NCBI GenBank assembly: GCA_018433975.1
Contig: JAHDQE010000044.1
Coordinates: 1-64,000 of the forward strand
Length of the DNA: 64,000 nucleotides
DNA from: Ornatilinea sp.
GTDB lineage: Bacteria > Chloroflexota > Anaerolineae > Anaerolineales > Anaerolineaceae
Reading direction: 5' to 3'
In this document: in pieces, positions 1 through 9,357 of the stretch
How the letters are laid out: each line of letters opens with the position of its first letter
Position numbering within the stretch: the first letter of the stretch is position 1
The notes under the pieces: generated by a model
What the model was told of the DNA's origin: nothing
Databases searched by the model: none
What the model saw: only the letters and a program-made list of their open reading frames with translations
Position numbers and translations under genes: made by a program

Positions 1-2
1 AG

Positions 3-2288
3 AGTATTTCCAACCGGAAAACTGTTGTCCAATCCGGAGAAGAAAACGCTCCTGCTGTTATCGCAGCCCCTTTCACGGTTGGCGAGCACGGGACCGGGGT
101 CATCGAGATTCTGGATGAAACCCCACTTCGGGAATGGGACGAGGATGAACGGCTTCTGGTTCAGGAAATTGCCAACCAGCTTGGGCTGGCAATCGAAAAC
201 GCCGAATTGTATTCCGAAATTGAATCCGTAGCAGCCGAACGCCAGCGCTATCTTCAAGAAGCAGAGCGGCGTGCTTTGGAGCTGCAAACAGCCGCTGAAA
301 TCGCCAGAGACACCACACAGACTCTCTCTCTGGAAGAACTCCTGGATCAGAATGTAAACTTATTGTGTGAACGGTTTGGTTTTTATCACGCCTCGATTTT
401 CCTTCTGGATGAAGCCGAAAAAAATGCCGTGGTGCGCGCTTCTACCGGTAAAGCCGGGGAAGAATTACTCTCTCGCAAGCACAAACTGGCAGTGGGGTCC
501 CGCTCCATCATCGGTACGACCACTGCGCTCAACGAACCCGTGGTCGTCAATGACGTGTTGAAAAGCAAAACACACTACCGCAACCCGCTGCTGCCGGACA
601 CCCGGTCAGAAATGGGAATTCCTTTGAGTCTGGGCAACCGGGTTATCGGCGCGATTGATATCCAATCCGTCCGCGAGAATGCATTTTCCGAGGACGATCT
701 CTCTGTCTTTCAAATCCTTTCCGATCAGATTGCTATTGCCATCGAGAACGCCCGCGCCTACGAGCTGGCACAAAAAGCGATTGAAGAAATGCAGGAAGTG
801 GATCAAATGAAAAGCCAATTCCTGGCAAATATGAGTCACGAGCTGCGGACGCCACTAAATTCCATCATCGGCTTTTCACGTGTGATCATCAAAGGGATTG
901 ACGGCCCCATCAATGCCGTTCAGGAACAGGACCTCAACGCAATTTACAACTCCGGACAGCATCTCCTCAGCCTGATCAACGATATTCTGGACCTCTCAAA
1001 GATCGAGGCAGGTAAGATGACCCTTGCTTTTGATGACCTTCATCTCGGAGATCTGGTGAACAGTGTTATGTCCACCGCAAGCGGACTGGTAAAAGACAAA
1101 CCGGTCCAATTAATCCAGGATATTCCGGAGGATATCCCTGTAGTTCAGGCGGATAACACGCGTATCCGGCAGGTGCTGCTGAACTTCATTTCCAATGCAG
1201 CCAAATTCACTGATGAAGGCTCCATTACCGTCTCTGCACGGGTCCGGAATAAACTAAACTATAGCGGTCAAGAAATACTGGTTACCGTCACAGATACCGG
1301 TGTGGGGATTGCCGACGAGGATCGCTACAAACTCTTCCAGGCGTTCTCACAGGTAGACGATTCTCCCACCCGGAAAACAGGAGGAACAGGCCTCGGGTTG
1401 GCTATCTCGCGCAATCTTATCCAAATGCACGAGGGAGAAATTGGCCTGCTTTCCAGCACCGTCGGTGAAGGATCTACCTTTTTCTTCACCCTTCCCCTTC
1501 CGGCAGAAGACACTTTAATCCTGCCTCCTGAAGAAATCAATGAATCGGGAAATATCGTCCTTGCCATTGACGATGAACCCCAAATTATCAGGCTGTACTC
1601 CCGTTTTCTCAGCCAGCAGGGTTATCAGGTCGTTGCATTAAACGATCCCAAAAGAGCCGTGGAAGAAGCCAAACGTGTGCGGCCCTTCGCAATAACCCTG
1701 GATATTATGATGCCGGAAAAAGATGGCTGGCAGGTTTTACAGGATTTAAAAAACGATCCGGAAACCAAAGATATTCCGGTGATCATTTGCAGTATTCTGG
1801 AAGAAGAAGAAAAAGGCATCAACCTCGGCGCTGCCGATTACCTCGTCAAACCTTTCCTGCAGGATGATCTGATCCACGCCATTAACCGGCTTAACTGGGA
1901 TGGACAACTCAGGGATGTCCTGGTCATTGACGATAATCCGGCCGATTTGCGCCTGGTTCAAAAAATGCTGAATGATCATGGCAAATACCGGGTGACTCTC
2001 GCCGAAGGTGGTGTAAACGGTTGGACAAGCATTCAGGAACATAAACCGGATATCCTCATTCTCGATTTATTCATGCCCGAGCTTAACGGATTCACCATTC
2101 TTGAAAACATTTTTCAGGATGAAGCCCTGCGGGGACTTCCGGTCCTCATTCTGACCGGGGCAGACCTCTCTCCTGAACAGCACCAACAGTTGTCCGAGTT
2201 CGGACAGCAGCTCCTTTCTAAAGGGTTCCTGCGGAAACAGGAACTATTGAATTATCTGGAAACCGCGCTCAAACGGATTCATGGTTGA
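3..2288 (+). CDS. Hybrid sensor histidine kinase, GAF-GAF-HisKA-HATPase-REC-REC (5' end cut by window)
   Basis: The reading frame is open to the left window edge, so the start lies upstream. Visible order: the end of one GAF domain (to about 230), a complete GAF domain (about 300-770), a HisKA dimerisation box with SHELRTPLN (phosphoacceptor His codon 837-839), a HATPase_c domain with DTGVGI and GTGLGLAIS, then two receiver domains. REC1 has its phospho-Asp in TLDIMMP (codon 1701-1703) and KPF; REC2 has LILDLFMP (codon 2064-2066). No membrane segment or DNA-binding output is visible, so it is probably a cytosolic sensor feeding a phosphorelay. The next gene starts 32 bases later and itself carries a receiver domain. 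The GAF ligand cannot be read from sequence. Confidence 0.93.
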   Translation, partial: SISNRKTVVQSGEENAPAVIAAPFTVGEHGTGVIEILDETPLREWDEDERLLVQEIANQLGLAIENAELYSEIESVAAERQRYLQEAERRALELQTAAEIARDTTQTLSLEELLDQNVNLLCERFGFYHASIFLLDEAEKNAVVRASTGKAGEELLSRKHKLAVGSRSIIGTTTALNEPVVVNDVLKSKTHYRNPLLPDTRSEMGIPLSLGNRVIGAIDIQSVRENAFSEDDLSVFQILSDQIAIAIENARAYELAQKAIEEMQEVDQMKSQFLANMSHELRTPLNSIIGFSRVIIKGIDGPINAVQEQDLNAIYNSGQHLLSLINDILDLSKIEAGKMTLAFDDLHLGDLVNSVMSTASGLVKDKPVQLIQDIPEDIPVVQADNTRIRQVLLNFISNAAKFTDEGSITVSARVRNKLNYSGQEILVTVTDTGVGIADEDRYKLFQAFSQVDDSPTRKTGGTGLGLAISRNLIQMHEGEIGLLSSTVGEGSTFFFTLPLPAEDTLILPPEEINESGNIVLAIDDEPQIIRLYSRFLSQQGYQVVALNDPKRAVEEAKRVRPFAITLDIMMPEKDGWQVLQDLKNDPETKDIPVIICSILEEEEKGINLGAADYLVKPFLQDDLIHAINRLNWDGQLRDVLVIDDNPADLRLVQKMLNDHGKYRVTLAEGGVNGWTSIQEHKPDILILDLFMPELNGFTILENIFQDEALRGLPVLILTGADLSPEQHQQLSEFGQQLLSKGFLRKQELLNYLETALKRIHG

Positions 2289-2320
2289 GCGAAAAAATCA
2301 ATGGATTCACCGAGGAATTT

Positions 2321-3988
2321 ATGCCCATTACCATCCATGCGAAATGTTTAGATTGCGGAAAAACAGCACCCTATGATCCTCATTCGCATACATGCCCGCA
2401 TTGCGGAAGTGAATGGCGGGAAGCACAGTATCCTTACCCCCAGATTTCCGCAGCCTGGAAAGAACAATTAACCACTCGCCCCTTCAACCTCTGGCGCTAT
2501 CATGAGCTTCTGCCCACCGTCTCCAATCTGCCGGACATCTCGCTGGGAGAAGGCGGTACGCCGCTCCTGAAAGCGAACAATCTGGGAATGATGCTGGGGA
2601 ATCCCAATATCTACATCAAAGATGAGCGGCAGGGCCCTACAGCATCGTTTAAAGACCGCCAGGCAGCTGTTACCATCGCAGCCCTCAAAGAAGCGGGGAT
2701 CACAGAAATGGTAGTTGCTTCCACCGGGAATGTCGCCATTTCTTACTCCGCTTATGCTGCCCGGGCCGGGATCAAGCTCTGGGCGTTTCTCACCAGCCGC
2801 GTTCCCGTTGAAAAGATGCGCGAGGTCGCGTTGTATGGGACCCAGGTCGTCAAGGTAACCGGTTCCTATGACCAGACCAAAAAGATCGCTTCCGAGTTTG
2901 CCCGCCAGCGCGGCGTTTTTTATGATTTGGGCGCCCGCAGTATTCCTTGCATTGAGGCCATGAAAACGATCGCTTTCGAAGCCGCGGAACAACTTACCCA
3001 GCGCCTGGGCACTCCCACCGGTCACCCATGGCAGAGCCCTGATTGGTACCTCCAATCCGTCAGCGGCGGAATGGGGCCGCTCGGTGCACTGAAAGGTTTC
3101 ACGGAACTCAAAGAGATGGGCTGGATCAACAGCCTGCCCAAAGTCGGCGTCATCCAGACCGAAGGCTGCGCGCCCATGGTGCACGCCTGGAAACAAAACC
3201 TTGAAAAAGCAATTCCTGTCCGCGCCCCTCATACCCACATCGAAACACTGGCAACCGGGGATCCGGGCCACACCTACACTCTGTTGCGCGAAAAAATTCT
3301 GGGCGCAGCCGGAGGAATTTTTGAAAGCGTTACCGATGAAGAGACCTTCCGCGCTATCCATTTCATGGCGAAGATGGAAGGGATCTCCGTAGAACCCGCC
3401 GCGGCGGTGACCATTGCCGGGCTGATCAAACTGGTTCGGGCGGGTGTGATCCGATCGGATGAAGTTGTCGTGGTCAACTGCACCGGTCATACCATGCCGG
3501 TTGAAAGCGTAATCCTGGGTGAGGGCTGGTCCAAAGATATCAATGCTACTGTTCCACCCGTGCAGGAAACCGAACAGGAAGGGTTGCTGGCGGCTTTAAG
3601 CCATGTCGCTTCCGACCGTTACCCTCGAGTTGCTATTGTGGATGACAACCCGGAAGCCCGCCGCCTGATCCGTCGCATTTTGCAATCCCAGGGAGAATAT
3701 ACTTTATTTGAAGCTGACGATGGGCGCGAAGCAGTAGAGCTGGCCCGCAAAGAGCTTCCGAATCTGATGATCCTCGACCTCATGATGCCGGAATTGGATG
3801 GGTTTGGAGTGCTGGAAGCCTTGCAGTCCATGCCGGAAACCGCCGAGATTCCCGTGATCGTGGTCACCGCAAAGGAACTCACTTCCAGGGAAAAAGAACT
3901 CCTCGCAGGCAGAGTAAAATCGCTTTTGCAGAAAGGGGATTTTATGAATAATGACCTTGAAGATGAGGTGCGCTCTCTGTTAGGGTAA
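2321..3988 (+). CDS. thrC: Threonine synthase fused to a C-terminal response-regulator receiver domain
   Basis: A 555-residue protein. Residues about 1-410 are a PLP-dependent threonine synthase (O-phosphohomoserine to threonine): N-terminal zinc ribbon (CLDCGK...CPHCG), PLP lysine K111 in ASFKDRQA, and a Gly-rich phosphate loop (SVSGGMGPLGA). Residues about 436-553 form a complete CheY-like receiver with D441/D442 (IVDDN), phospho-Asp D486 (LILDLMMP), T516 and K538. I chose ATG 2321 because GAGG lies 5 bases upstream and the zinc ribbon follows at once; an in-frame TTG at 2285 would overlap the kinase stop. The junction is in frame with no internal stop. Threonine synthases normally end after the catalytic domain, so the fusion is unusual. 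Its neighbour, the hybrid kinase, is the obvious phosphodonor candidate (inference). Confidence 0.93.
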   Translation: MPITIHAKCLDCGKTAPYDPHSHTCPHCGSEWREAQYPYPQISAAWKEQLTTRPFNLWRYHELLPTVSNLPDISLGEGGTPLLKANNLGMMLGNPNIYIKDERQGPTASFKDRQAAVTIAALKEAGITEMVVASTGNVAISYSAYAARAGIKLWAFLTSRVPVEKMREVALYGTQVVKVTGSYDQTKKIASEFARQRGVFYDLGARSIPCIEAMKTIAFEAAEQLTQRLGTPTGHPWQSPDWYLQSVSGGMGPLGALKGFTELKEMGWINSLPKVGVIQTEGCAPMVHAWKQNLEKAIPVRAPHTHIETLATGDPGHTYTLLREKILGAAGGIFESVTDEETFRAIHFMAKMEGISVEPAAAVTIAGLIKLVRAGVIRSDEVVVVNCTGHTMPVESVILGEGWSKDINATVPPVQETEQEGLLAALSHVASDRYPRVAIVDDNPEARRLIRRILQSQGEYTLFEADDGREAVELARKELPNLMILDLMMPELDGFGVLEALQSMPETAEIPVIVVTAKELTSREKELLAGRVKSLLQKGDFMNNDLEDEVRSLLG

Positions 3989-4046
3989 ACGCGAAAAGAT
4001 ATTGCTGTTGATTGTGTAAGATTTTTAACGGTTTCATAAGGTTCTT

Positions 4047-5000
4047 ATGAACAAGAATGGACGAAATACCGGTATTTCCGCCGCTCTGGCCTCGGCATTA
4101 TTTCTGGGCCTCACGCCCATCTTCGGCAAGCAAGCGCTGACGACTGGTTTTTCACCCCTGGCTGTAGTCACCCTCCGCACCGCAATGGCAACCGGCCTGC
4201 TCATAATCGCGATAGGTATCTTCCGGCGCGGATTTTTCTATATCTATCCAGTCGGGCTGGCAGGCTGTGTTCTGGCCGGTTTTTTGAACGGGTTGGGATC
4301 TATCCTGTACTACACCGCCCTTAACCGTCTCGATGCCAGCATCGGTCATCTGATTTATTCTTTCTATCCCTTGTTTGTCGCGCTCTGGCAGCGAATGGAC
4401 TCGCAGCCTATCAGCCGGCTGACGTTGTTCCGCCTGTTGCTCTCTCTTCCCGGTGTTTACCTGCTGGTAAGCGCCGGGCAGCAGAATGTGGATTGGCTTG
4501 GAGCCGGGTTGATGATGGGCTCCGCCGCGCTTTATGCCCTGCACCTGCTGGTGAACCAGCGCGTCCTGTATGAAGTCCCGGCTCCCACCGTCACCCTTTA
4601 CACGCTGATGTCGATGACCCTCACCGTCTCAATTGCTTTCGCTGCGTTCGACCGGAGTCTGCCCGTTTCCGGTACACCCTGGTGGCCCATTCTCGGAATG
4701 GCTGCCATTACTTTTCTATCCCGGATCACTCTTTTCCTGGGGGTTAAGCACCTCGGCGGCATGCAAACCGCCCTCCTGGGACTGGGGGAACTGCTCGTAA
4801 CCGTTTTCCTGGCCCAAGTCTGGTTGGGCGAACGATTGAGTCCTCTGCAATGGATTGGCGCCTTGTTCTTGGGCGGGAGCCTCTTCCTGATCGGCTTTGA
4901 ACATCCTGCCCCTCAGAAACGACACACCGCAGGCTGGCTGGCCTGGCTAGACCCGCCCGGCATCCGGCCCGACGATCTCCCCTGGAATTCCAACCCCTGA
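4047..5000 (+). CDS. EamA/DMT-superfamily transporter
   Basis: A 317-residue integral membrane protein with about ten hydrophobic helices arranged as two EamA repeats (roughly residues 10-140 and 155-290). The second repeat ends in the usual pattern of a Gly-rich helix, a Glu-containing loop (WLGERLSP) and a final helix (GALFLGGSLFLIG). Family members move metabolites such as amino acids or nucleotide precursors; the substrate here cannot be told. The start ATG 4047 follows AAGG by a short spacer. It lies 58 bases after the threonine synthase fusion and might be cotranscribed with it, and it is convergent with mgtA. Confidence 0.85.
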   Translation: MNKNGRNTGISAALASALFLGLTPIFGKQALTTGFSPLAVVTLRTAMATGLLIIAIGIFRRGFFYIYPVGLAGCVLAGFLNGLGSILYYTALNRLDASIGHLIYSFYPLFVALWQRMDSQPISRLTLFRLLLSLPGVYLLVSAGQQNVDWLGAGLMMGSAALYALHLLVNQRVLYEVPAPTVTLYTLMSMTLTVSIAFAAFDRSLPVSGTPWWPILGMAAITFLSRITLFLGVKHLGGMQTALLGLGELLVTVFLAQVWLGERLSPLQWIGALFLGGSLFLIGFEHPAPQKRHTAGWLAWLDPPGIRPDDLPWNSNP

Positions 5001-5022
5001 AATTGTATTTTTCTACATGCCT

Positions 5023-7554
5023 TTATTTGGATAGAGATTTGGCCCGGTAGAAATAAACTTTCGCAATTTCCGTGACCACGATATACAATCCGGCAATACC
5101 CAGCAGCGCCAGCAAGACCAGAGGCGGGATAGGTGTAATGTTGAGGATTTTTTTCAACGGCAGGTAAGGAAGGATCAAGGTCAGCACACCCACTGCCAAC
5201 GTGGTAAACAATAAGACCGGAGCCGGTTTGCTCTTAAAGAAGGGCCTCCGTGTGCGCATTACCAGCAAAACCAGTAACTCGGTCAGAATCGAAAGCACAA
5301 ACCAGCCACTCTGGAAAAGGTTTTGCTGCGCTTTGAATCCAATTAACAAAACGGCAAACGTCAGATAGTCAAAAGCCGAACTGATCAAGCCGAAGACAAA
5401 CATAAAATCCCGTATAAAACGGATATCCCACCGGCGCGGCTTTTCCACCATCTCCTCATCCACCGCGTCATTGGCAATGGTCATTGCAGGGAAATCGGTC
5501 ATAAAATTGATCAATAGGATTTGTTTGGGCAGCAGCGGCAGAAAAGGCATGAATAAGGATGCCCCCGCCATGCTGAACATATTGCCAAAATTTGCGCTGG
5601 TGGTGATGAAAATATATTTGAGTGTATTCGCAAAAGTAGCCCGCCCTAATTCAATGCCCCGCCGCAGCACGTCCAGGCTTTGATCTAAAAGGACGAAATC
5701 CGCAGCCTCTTTAGCAACATCTACCGCATTATTGACCGAAACACCAACATCCGCAGCATGCAGCGCGGGGGCATCATTGATTCCGTCACCCATGTAACCC
5801 ACCACATGGTTCGTCTTTTTTAGAGCCAGAATGATACGCTCTTTCTGGTTGGGGTCCACTTCTGCGAACAGGGTTGTGTTTTCCACCACACTCCACAAAG
5901 CCTCATCGCTCAACTTCATAATTTCAGAACCGGTCAGCACGCTCTCCACATTCAGACCCACCGCATTCGCCGTATGCAGGGCGACCAGTTTATTATCTCC
6001 GGTAATAATTCGCAACTCAACACCGAGCCGGGCAAGATCGGTGATCGTCTGGCTGACATCCACCTTGGGCGGATCAAAGAAGAGTAAAAAGCCCATAAAG
6101 ATCAGCCCGTTTTCGTCTTCCTTGGTGTAATACTTTTGCTCAGGAACCGATTTTTGAGCCACCCCGATCACCCGAAAACCCTGATCGCTCCAGGCTGCAT
6201 AACGCTGTTGAATTTCCTTCCGGACGACAGGGGTAAAATCCTGAACAGAGTTGCCCATTTGGACCCGGGTGCAAACCTCCAGAATATTATTCAGCGCACC
6301 TTTAACAATAAAAGTCCGCTCCCCTCCCTCCTGAACAATCACGCTCAATCGTTTGCGCAAAAAATCATAGGGCACTTCATCCAGCTTGGTGACGCCGGTG
6401 AGGTCCAGATTTTGATAAGCCACGATGGCTTCATCCAGCGGGTTGATCAATCCGGTCTGCAAGCTGGAATTGAGAAAGGCCAGGCGAAAAACCGGTTCGG
6501 ACGCCGCACCTTCCACATCTACAGCGCCATCCAGCTTCACCACTCCCTCCGTCAGTGTGCCGGTCTTATCGGTGCACAAAACATCCATGCTGCCAAAATT
6601 TTCAATAGACGTAAGACGGCGGACGATTACCCCTTGTTTCGCCATTAGTTTGGACCCTTTAGAAAGGGTAATATTGATAATCGCGGGCAGCAGTTGCGGT
6701 GTAATTCCCACCGCTAACGCGACCGAAAAAAGAAGCGAGTCGATGGCCGGTTTGTTGAAAATAACGTTAATCGCAAAAACGATCAGTGTCAGGATCAGCA
6801 TCATTTCTGTCAGCAGATAGCCAAAACGACGGATCCCGCGTTCAAACTCGGTTTCAGGGGGGCGCAGGGTGAGCTGTCTGGCAATTTGTCCGAATCGGGT
6901 GCCGGTGCCGGTTTGCAAAATAAGCACTTCTGCACTGCCGCTGCGGACATCGGTGCCCATAAATACACAATTTGTTCGTTCGGTTAAACTTGCATCTTCC
7001 CGAACAGGCCCCGCCCTTTTTTCAACAGGAAAAGCTTCTCCTGTGAGAACGGACTGATTGACAAAGAAATCTCGACAATTCAGGATCAATCCATCTGCCG
7101 GAATCAGGCTTCCCGCCGAAAGCTTCAACACATCGCCCGGCACAACCTCTTCTGCGGGAATTTCCTGGGGCTTTCCATCACGCACGACAGTACACTTAAT
7201 TTTGACTTGAGCACGAAGTTCTTCCACCGCATTGCTGGCACCATATTCCTGTAGAAAACTCAGCACTGCGCTGCCTAGGACAATTGCCAGAATGATGGAA
7301 GAATCTAACCAGTCGCCGGTAATAGCAGAAATTACTGTAGCAACGATTAGAATTAATATAATTGGGTTTTTAAACTGGTTGAGAAACAATAATAACGGCT
7401 CTGTCTTTTTTTGAGCCTTGATGGTGTTCAAACCATATTGTCTCAAACGCTGCTCAGCCTCCTCAGACTCTATCCCGGCCTCAGAGACATCTAACTTCTG
7501 CAAAACTGTCGCCAAAGGCACATTCCAATATGGATAACCTTCAATTTCTGCCAT
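5023..7554 (-). CDS. mgtA: Magnesium-importing P-type ATPase (MgtA/MgtB type, P3B)
   Basis: An 843-residue P-type ATPase. An N-terminal cation-ATPase domain (NVPLATVLQKL) is followed by helices 1-2, an actuator domain with the TGE loop (SVLTGEAFPVEK), a membrane core with VGITPQLLPAI, the phosphorylation motif DKTGTLTEG, the ATP-binding domain, the hinge GDGINDAPAL and a C-terminal helical bundle. The stretch SIENFGSMDVLCTDKTG resembles MgtA/MgtB more than Ca2+ or K+ pumps. Known members import Mg2+ down its gradient in a regulated way. It has its own candidate promoter. The expected leader is only about 40 bases, which leaves no room for a Mg2+ riboswitch. Confidence 0.88.
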   Translation of the reverse strand: MAEIEGYPYWNVPLATVLQKLDVSEAGIESEEAEQRLRQYGLNTIKAQKKTEPLLLFLNQFKNPIILILIVATVISAITGDWLDSSIILAIVLGSAVLSFLQEYGASNAVEELRAQVKIKCTVVRDGKPQEIPAEEVVPGDVLKLSAGSLIPADGLILNCRDFFVNQSVLTGEAFPVEKRAGPVREDASLTERTNCVFMGTDVRSGSAEVLILQTGTGTRFGQIARQLTLRPPETEFERGIRRFGYLLTEMMLILTLIVFAINVIFNKPAIDSLLFSVALAVGITPQLLPAIINITLSKGSKLMAKQGVIVRRLTSIENFGSMDVLCTDKTGTLTEGVVKLDGAVDVEGAASEPVFRLAFLNSSLQTGLINPLDEAIVAYQNLDLTGVTKLDEVPYDFLRKRLSVIVQEGGERTFIVKGALNNILEVCTRVQMGNSVQDFTPVVRKEIQQRYAAWSDQGFRVIGVAQKSVPEQKYYTKEDENGLIFMGFLLFFDPPKVDVSQTITDLARLGVELRIITGDNKLVALHTANAVGLNVESVLTGSEIMKLSDEALWSVVENTTLFAEVDPNQKERIILALKKTNHVVGYMGDGINDAPALHAADVGVSVNNAVDVAKEAADFVLLDQSLDVLRRGIELGRATFANTLKYIFITTSANFGNMFSMAGASLFMPFLPLLPKQILLINFMTDFPAMTIANDAVDEEMVEKPRRWDIRFIRDFMFVFGLISSAFDYLTFAVLLIGFKAQQNLFQSGWFVLSILTELLVLLVMRTRRPFFKSKPAPVLLFTTLAVGVLTLILPYLPLKKILNITPIPPLVLLALLGIAGLYIVVTEIAKVYFYRAKSLSK

Positions 7555-7597
7555 TCTTCACCCGTCCTCAGACGATCAATTTGAATTGTTTTGAGCT

Positions 7598-7627
7598 ATT
7601 ATACAATCAAGCAACATTTCCGGACAA
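7598..7627 (-). promoter_or_regulatory. Candidate sigma70 promoter of mgtA
   Basis: Read on the minus strand, TTGTCC (7627-7622) is followed after 18 bases by a perfect TATAAT (7603-7598), about 45 bases upstream of the mgtA start. This is a consensus match only. Confidence 0.5.
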
Positions 7628-7702
7628 TCACAATACGCTTCGGTCGTATAAAGTCGATATTTTTAAAGGGAAATTCATCTTTGGCAAACGAGTTAAAAGC
7701 AA

Positions 7703-7735
7703 AGCTCCCCAAAATCTCGGAAATTTTGGGGAGCT
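7703..7735 (-). terminator. Intrinsic terminator after tRNA-His
   Basis: A perfect 13-bp stem (AGCTCCCCAAAAT paired with its complement, arms 7703-7715 and 7723-7735, 7-base loop). On the minus strand it is followed by a T-rich stretch (TTTGCTTTTA). It lies about 60 bases beyond the tRNA-His 3' end and would end the hisS-tRNA transcript. Confidence 0.75.
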
Positions 7736-7793
7736 ATTGAAGCCAATTATTTGAAACTACAGAACTTTAACAAAAGAATAATTAACTTCATTC

Positions 7794-7869
7794 TGGGGTG
7801 GCTGATGGGGGTCGAACCCACAACCCCCGCATCCACAGTGCGGTGCTCTGCCATTGAGCTACAGCCACC
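7794..7869 (-). tRNA. tRNA-His (anticodon GTG)
   Basis: The minus strand folds into a full cloverleaf. The acceptor GTGGCTG pairs with CAGCCAC. An encoded extra G at -1 faces discriminator C73, the identity element of tRNA-His. The D arm is TAGCTCAATGGCAGAGCA and the T loop is GTTCGACCC. The anticodon GTG lies at 7836-7834, with T33 before it and G37 after it. The 3' CCA is encoded (7796-7794). The gene begins 18 bases after the hisS stop codon on the same strand. Confidence 0.96.
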
Positions 7870-7887
7870 ATAATGGACTACATTTTA

Positions 7888-9174
7888 TCACATTGAATGC
7901 CCTTCCGCAAGCATTTCCCGGAGCTTTAAAACCATCGTTTCCCGGCTTACAGTCTCCTGATCGCGGGTTTTTAAATTCTTGATGGTAACCAGCTGGCTGG
8001 CTTCTTCATCCGGTCCCATGATCACAACCAGCTGAGCTCCCATCCGGTCCGCATATTTCAACTGCTTCTGCAATTTGATCGGATCAGGATAGCTAAACAC
8101 GTTTAATCCCCCGGCTCGGATTTCAGTCGCCAGGTTTAAAGCACCCGGTAATCGCTCCTCATCAAACACCGTCACCATCACCGGAGCCGGTGAATCGGCC
8201 ATCTCCGGCAGACAACCGTATTTTTCCAGTATAAGCGTTGCCATCACATCCCCCATCGCAAACCCGACACCCGGCAGCGGGTTTCCGCCCACATCACCAA
8301 CCAGATTGCCGTAGTGCCCTCCACCCAGAATGGAACGGCCTTCTTTATCCTGATCTTTGGCTTCAAACACAATGCCGGTGTAGTAATCCAGGCCGCGGAT
8401 GATCTGCGCGTCAAAACGTACATACTCCCGGGCCCCCATTGCCTCTAACGCCTTGAACAAACGCACCAGGTTTGGAGACTTCTTCCACAATTCACCATCC
8501 TGCAGAATACTTTGAATACCATCGAATTGGGCAGGTGTCAGTTTCAATTCTTCAAGAGCGTAGGCTTTCCACTCGCCCGCGCTCATTTTTTCTCGACGGT
8601 CAATCAAGCGAAAAACAACCCGCTTCATATCCGCAGTGATTTCCAGATCAACCAGCAATTGATCAATCAATTCCCGGTCATTCACCAGAATATTGACTTT
8701 ATCCGGTTCCAAGCCAACTTTTTCAAAGAATTTAGCACAGACTGCCACCAGTTCTGCGTCCGCCTCGGGAGTTTCCGCGCCAATCAAATCAATATTCCAC
8801 TGGAAAAACTCCCGTGTACGCCCCTTTTGCGGCCGTTCATAACGCCAAAACGGACCAAACGACCACCACCGCAGCGGGAAAGTCAATGCATTTTGTTTTT
8901 GAACCACCATTCGGGCCAACGTTGGGGTCAATTCGGGCCGCAGGGCAATATCATCCCCACCCCTATCCTGAAAAACGAAAGACTGCTCTTTGACAAGTTC
9001 TTCACCGGATTTAGCCGCATAAAGATCTATTCTTTCAAGAAATGGACCATCATATTCCCGATAACCAAAAGACTCGGATACCTCTCGAATTACCTGATAA
9101 AGCCAGCTCCGGACGGCCATTTCTTCCGGATAAAAATCTCGCGTGCCCTTTACTGTTTGAATTTTTGTTTTCAT
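7888..9174 (-). CDS. hisS: Histidyl-tRNA synthetase
   Basis: A 428-residue class II aminoacyl-tRNA synthetase of normal length that charges tRNA-His with histidine. Class II motif 2 is visible in the FRYERPQKGRTREFFQW-like stretch (here FWRYERPQ). The HisRS signature is RGLDYYTGIVFEA, and motif 3 lies near GGGHYGNLV and GVGFAMG. A C-terminal anticodon-binding domain (about residues 330-425) follows. The start ATG 9174 is preceded by GGGTGG. No T-box signature was found upstream. The tRNA-His gene follows directly, so both may share one transcript. Confidence 0.96.
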   Translation of the reverse strand: MKTKIQTVKGTRDFYPEEMAVRSWLYQVIREVSESFGYREYDGPFLERIDLYAAKSGEELVKEQSFVFQDRGGDDIALRPELTPTLARMVVQKQNALTFPLRWWSFGPFWRYERPQKGRTREFFQWNIDLIGAETPEADAELVAVCAKFFEKVGLEPDKVNILVNDRELIDQLLVDLEITADMKRVVFRLIDRREKMSAGEWKAYALEELKLTPAQFDGIQSILQDGELWKKSPNLVRLFKALEAMGAREYVRFDAQIIRGLDYYTGIVFEAKDQDKEGRSILGGGHYGNLVGDVGGNPLPGVGFAMGDVMATLILEKYGCLPEMADSPAPVMVTVFDEERLPGALNLATEIRAGGLNVFSYPDPIKLQKQLKYADRMGAQLVVIMGPDEEASQLVTIKNLKTRDQETVSRETMVLKLREMLAEGHSM

Positions 9175-9357
9175 GCCACCCGCTCTTATGATTTCTGAAT
9201 TAAACTTAATTTTAACACAGAAAAACCCTTCACCGTCCTTTTAGTGCGGTGGACATTCCGAAACCACTCCGTGAAAATTTCCACAAAGAATGGGATTTAG
9301 GGTAAAATTATTCAGTTATAGAATTAATTTTTTACCATACCCGATTCGAAGGTGCTT

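Noticed and set aside
2468-3490. A 340-codon open frame on the minus strand inside the threonine synthase gene
   Set aside because: It is the antisense shadow of a well-supported gene, has Gly/His/Asp-rich low-complexity composition typical of such shadows and no domain.
7555-7700. Possible Mg2+ riboswitch upstream of mgtA
   Set aside because: The predicted leader between the -10 box and the start is only about 40 bases, too short for an M-box or similar element.
8512-9198. A 228-codon plus-strand frame across hisS
   Set aside because: It lies antisense to conserved HisRS motifs, is rich in Phe, Asn and Gln, and has no good ribosome-binding site.
9175-9357. Possible T-box leader upstream of hisS
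   Set aside because: No T-box sequence or specifier stem is recognisable; only a weak interrupted repeat (GGTGG/CCACT) is seen.
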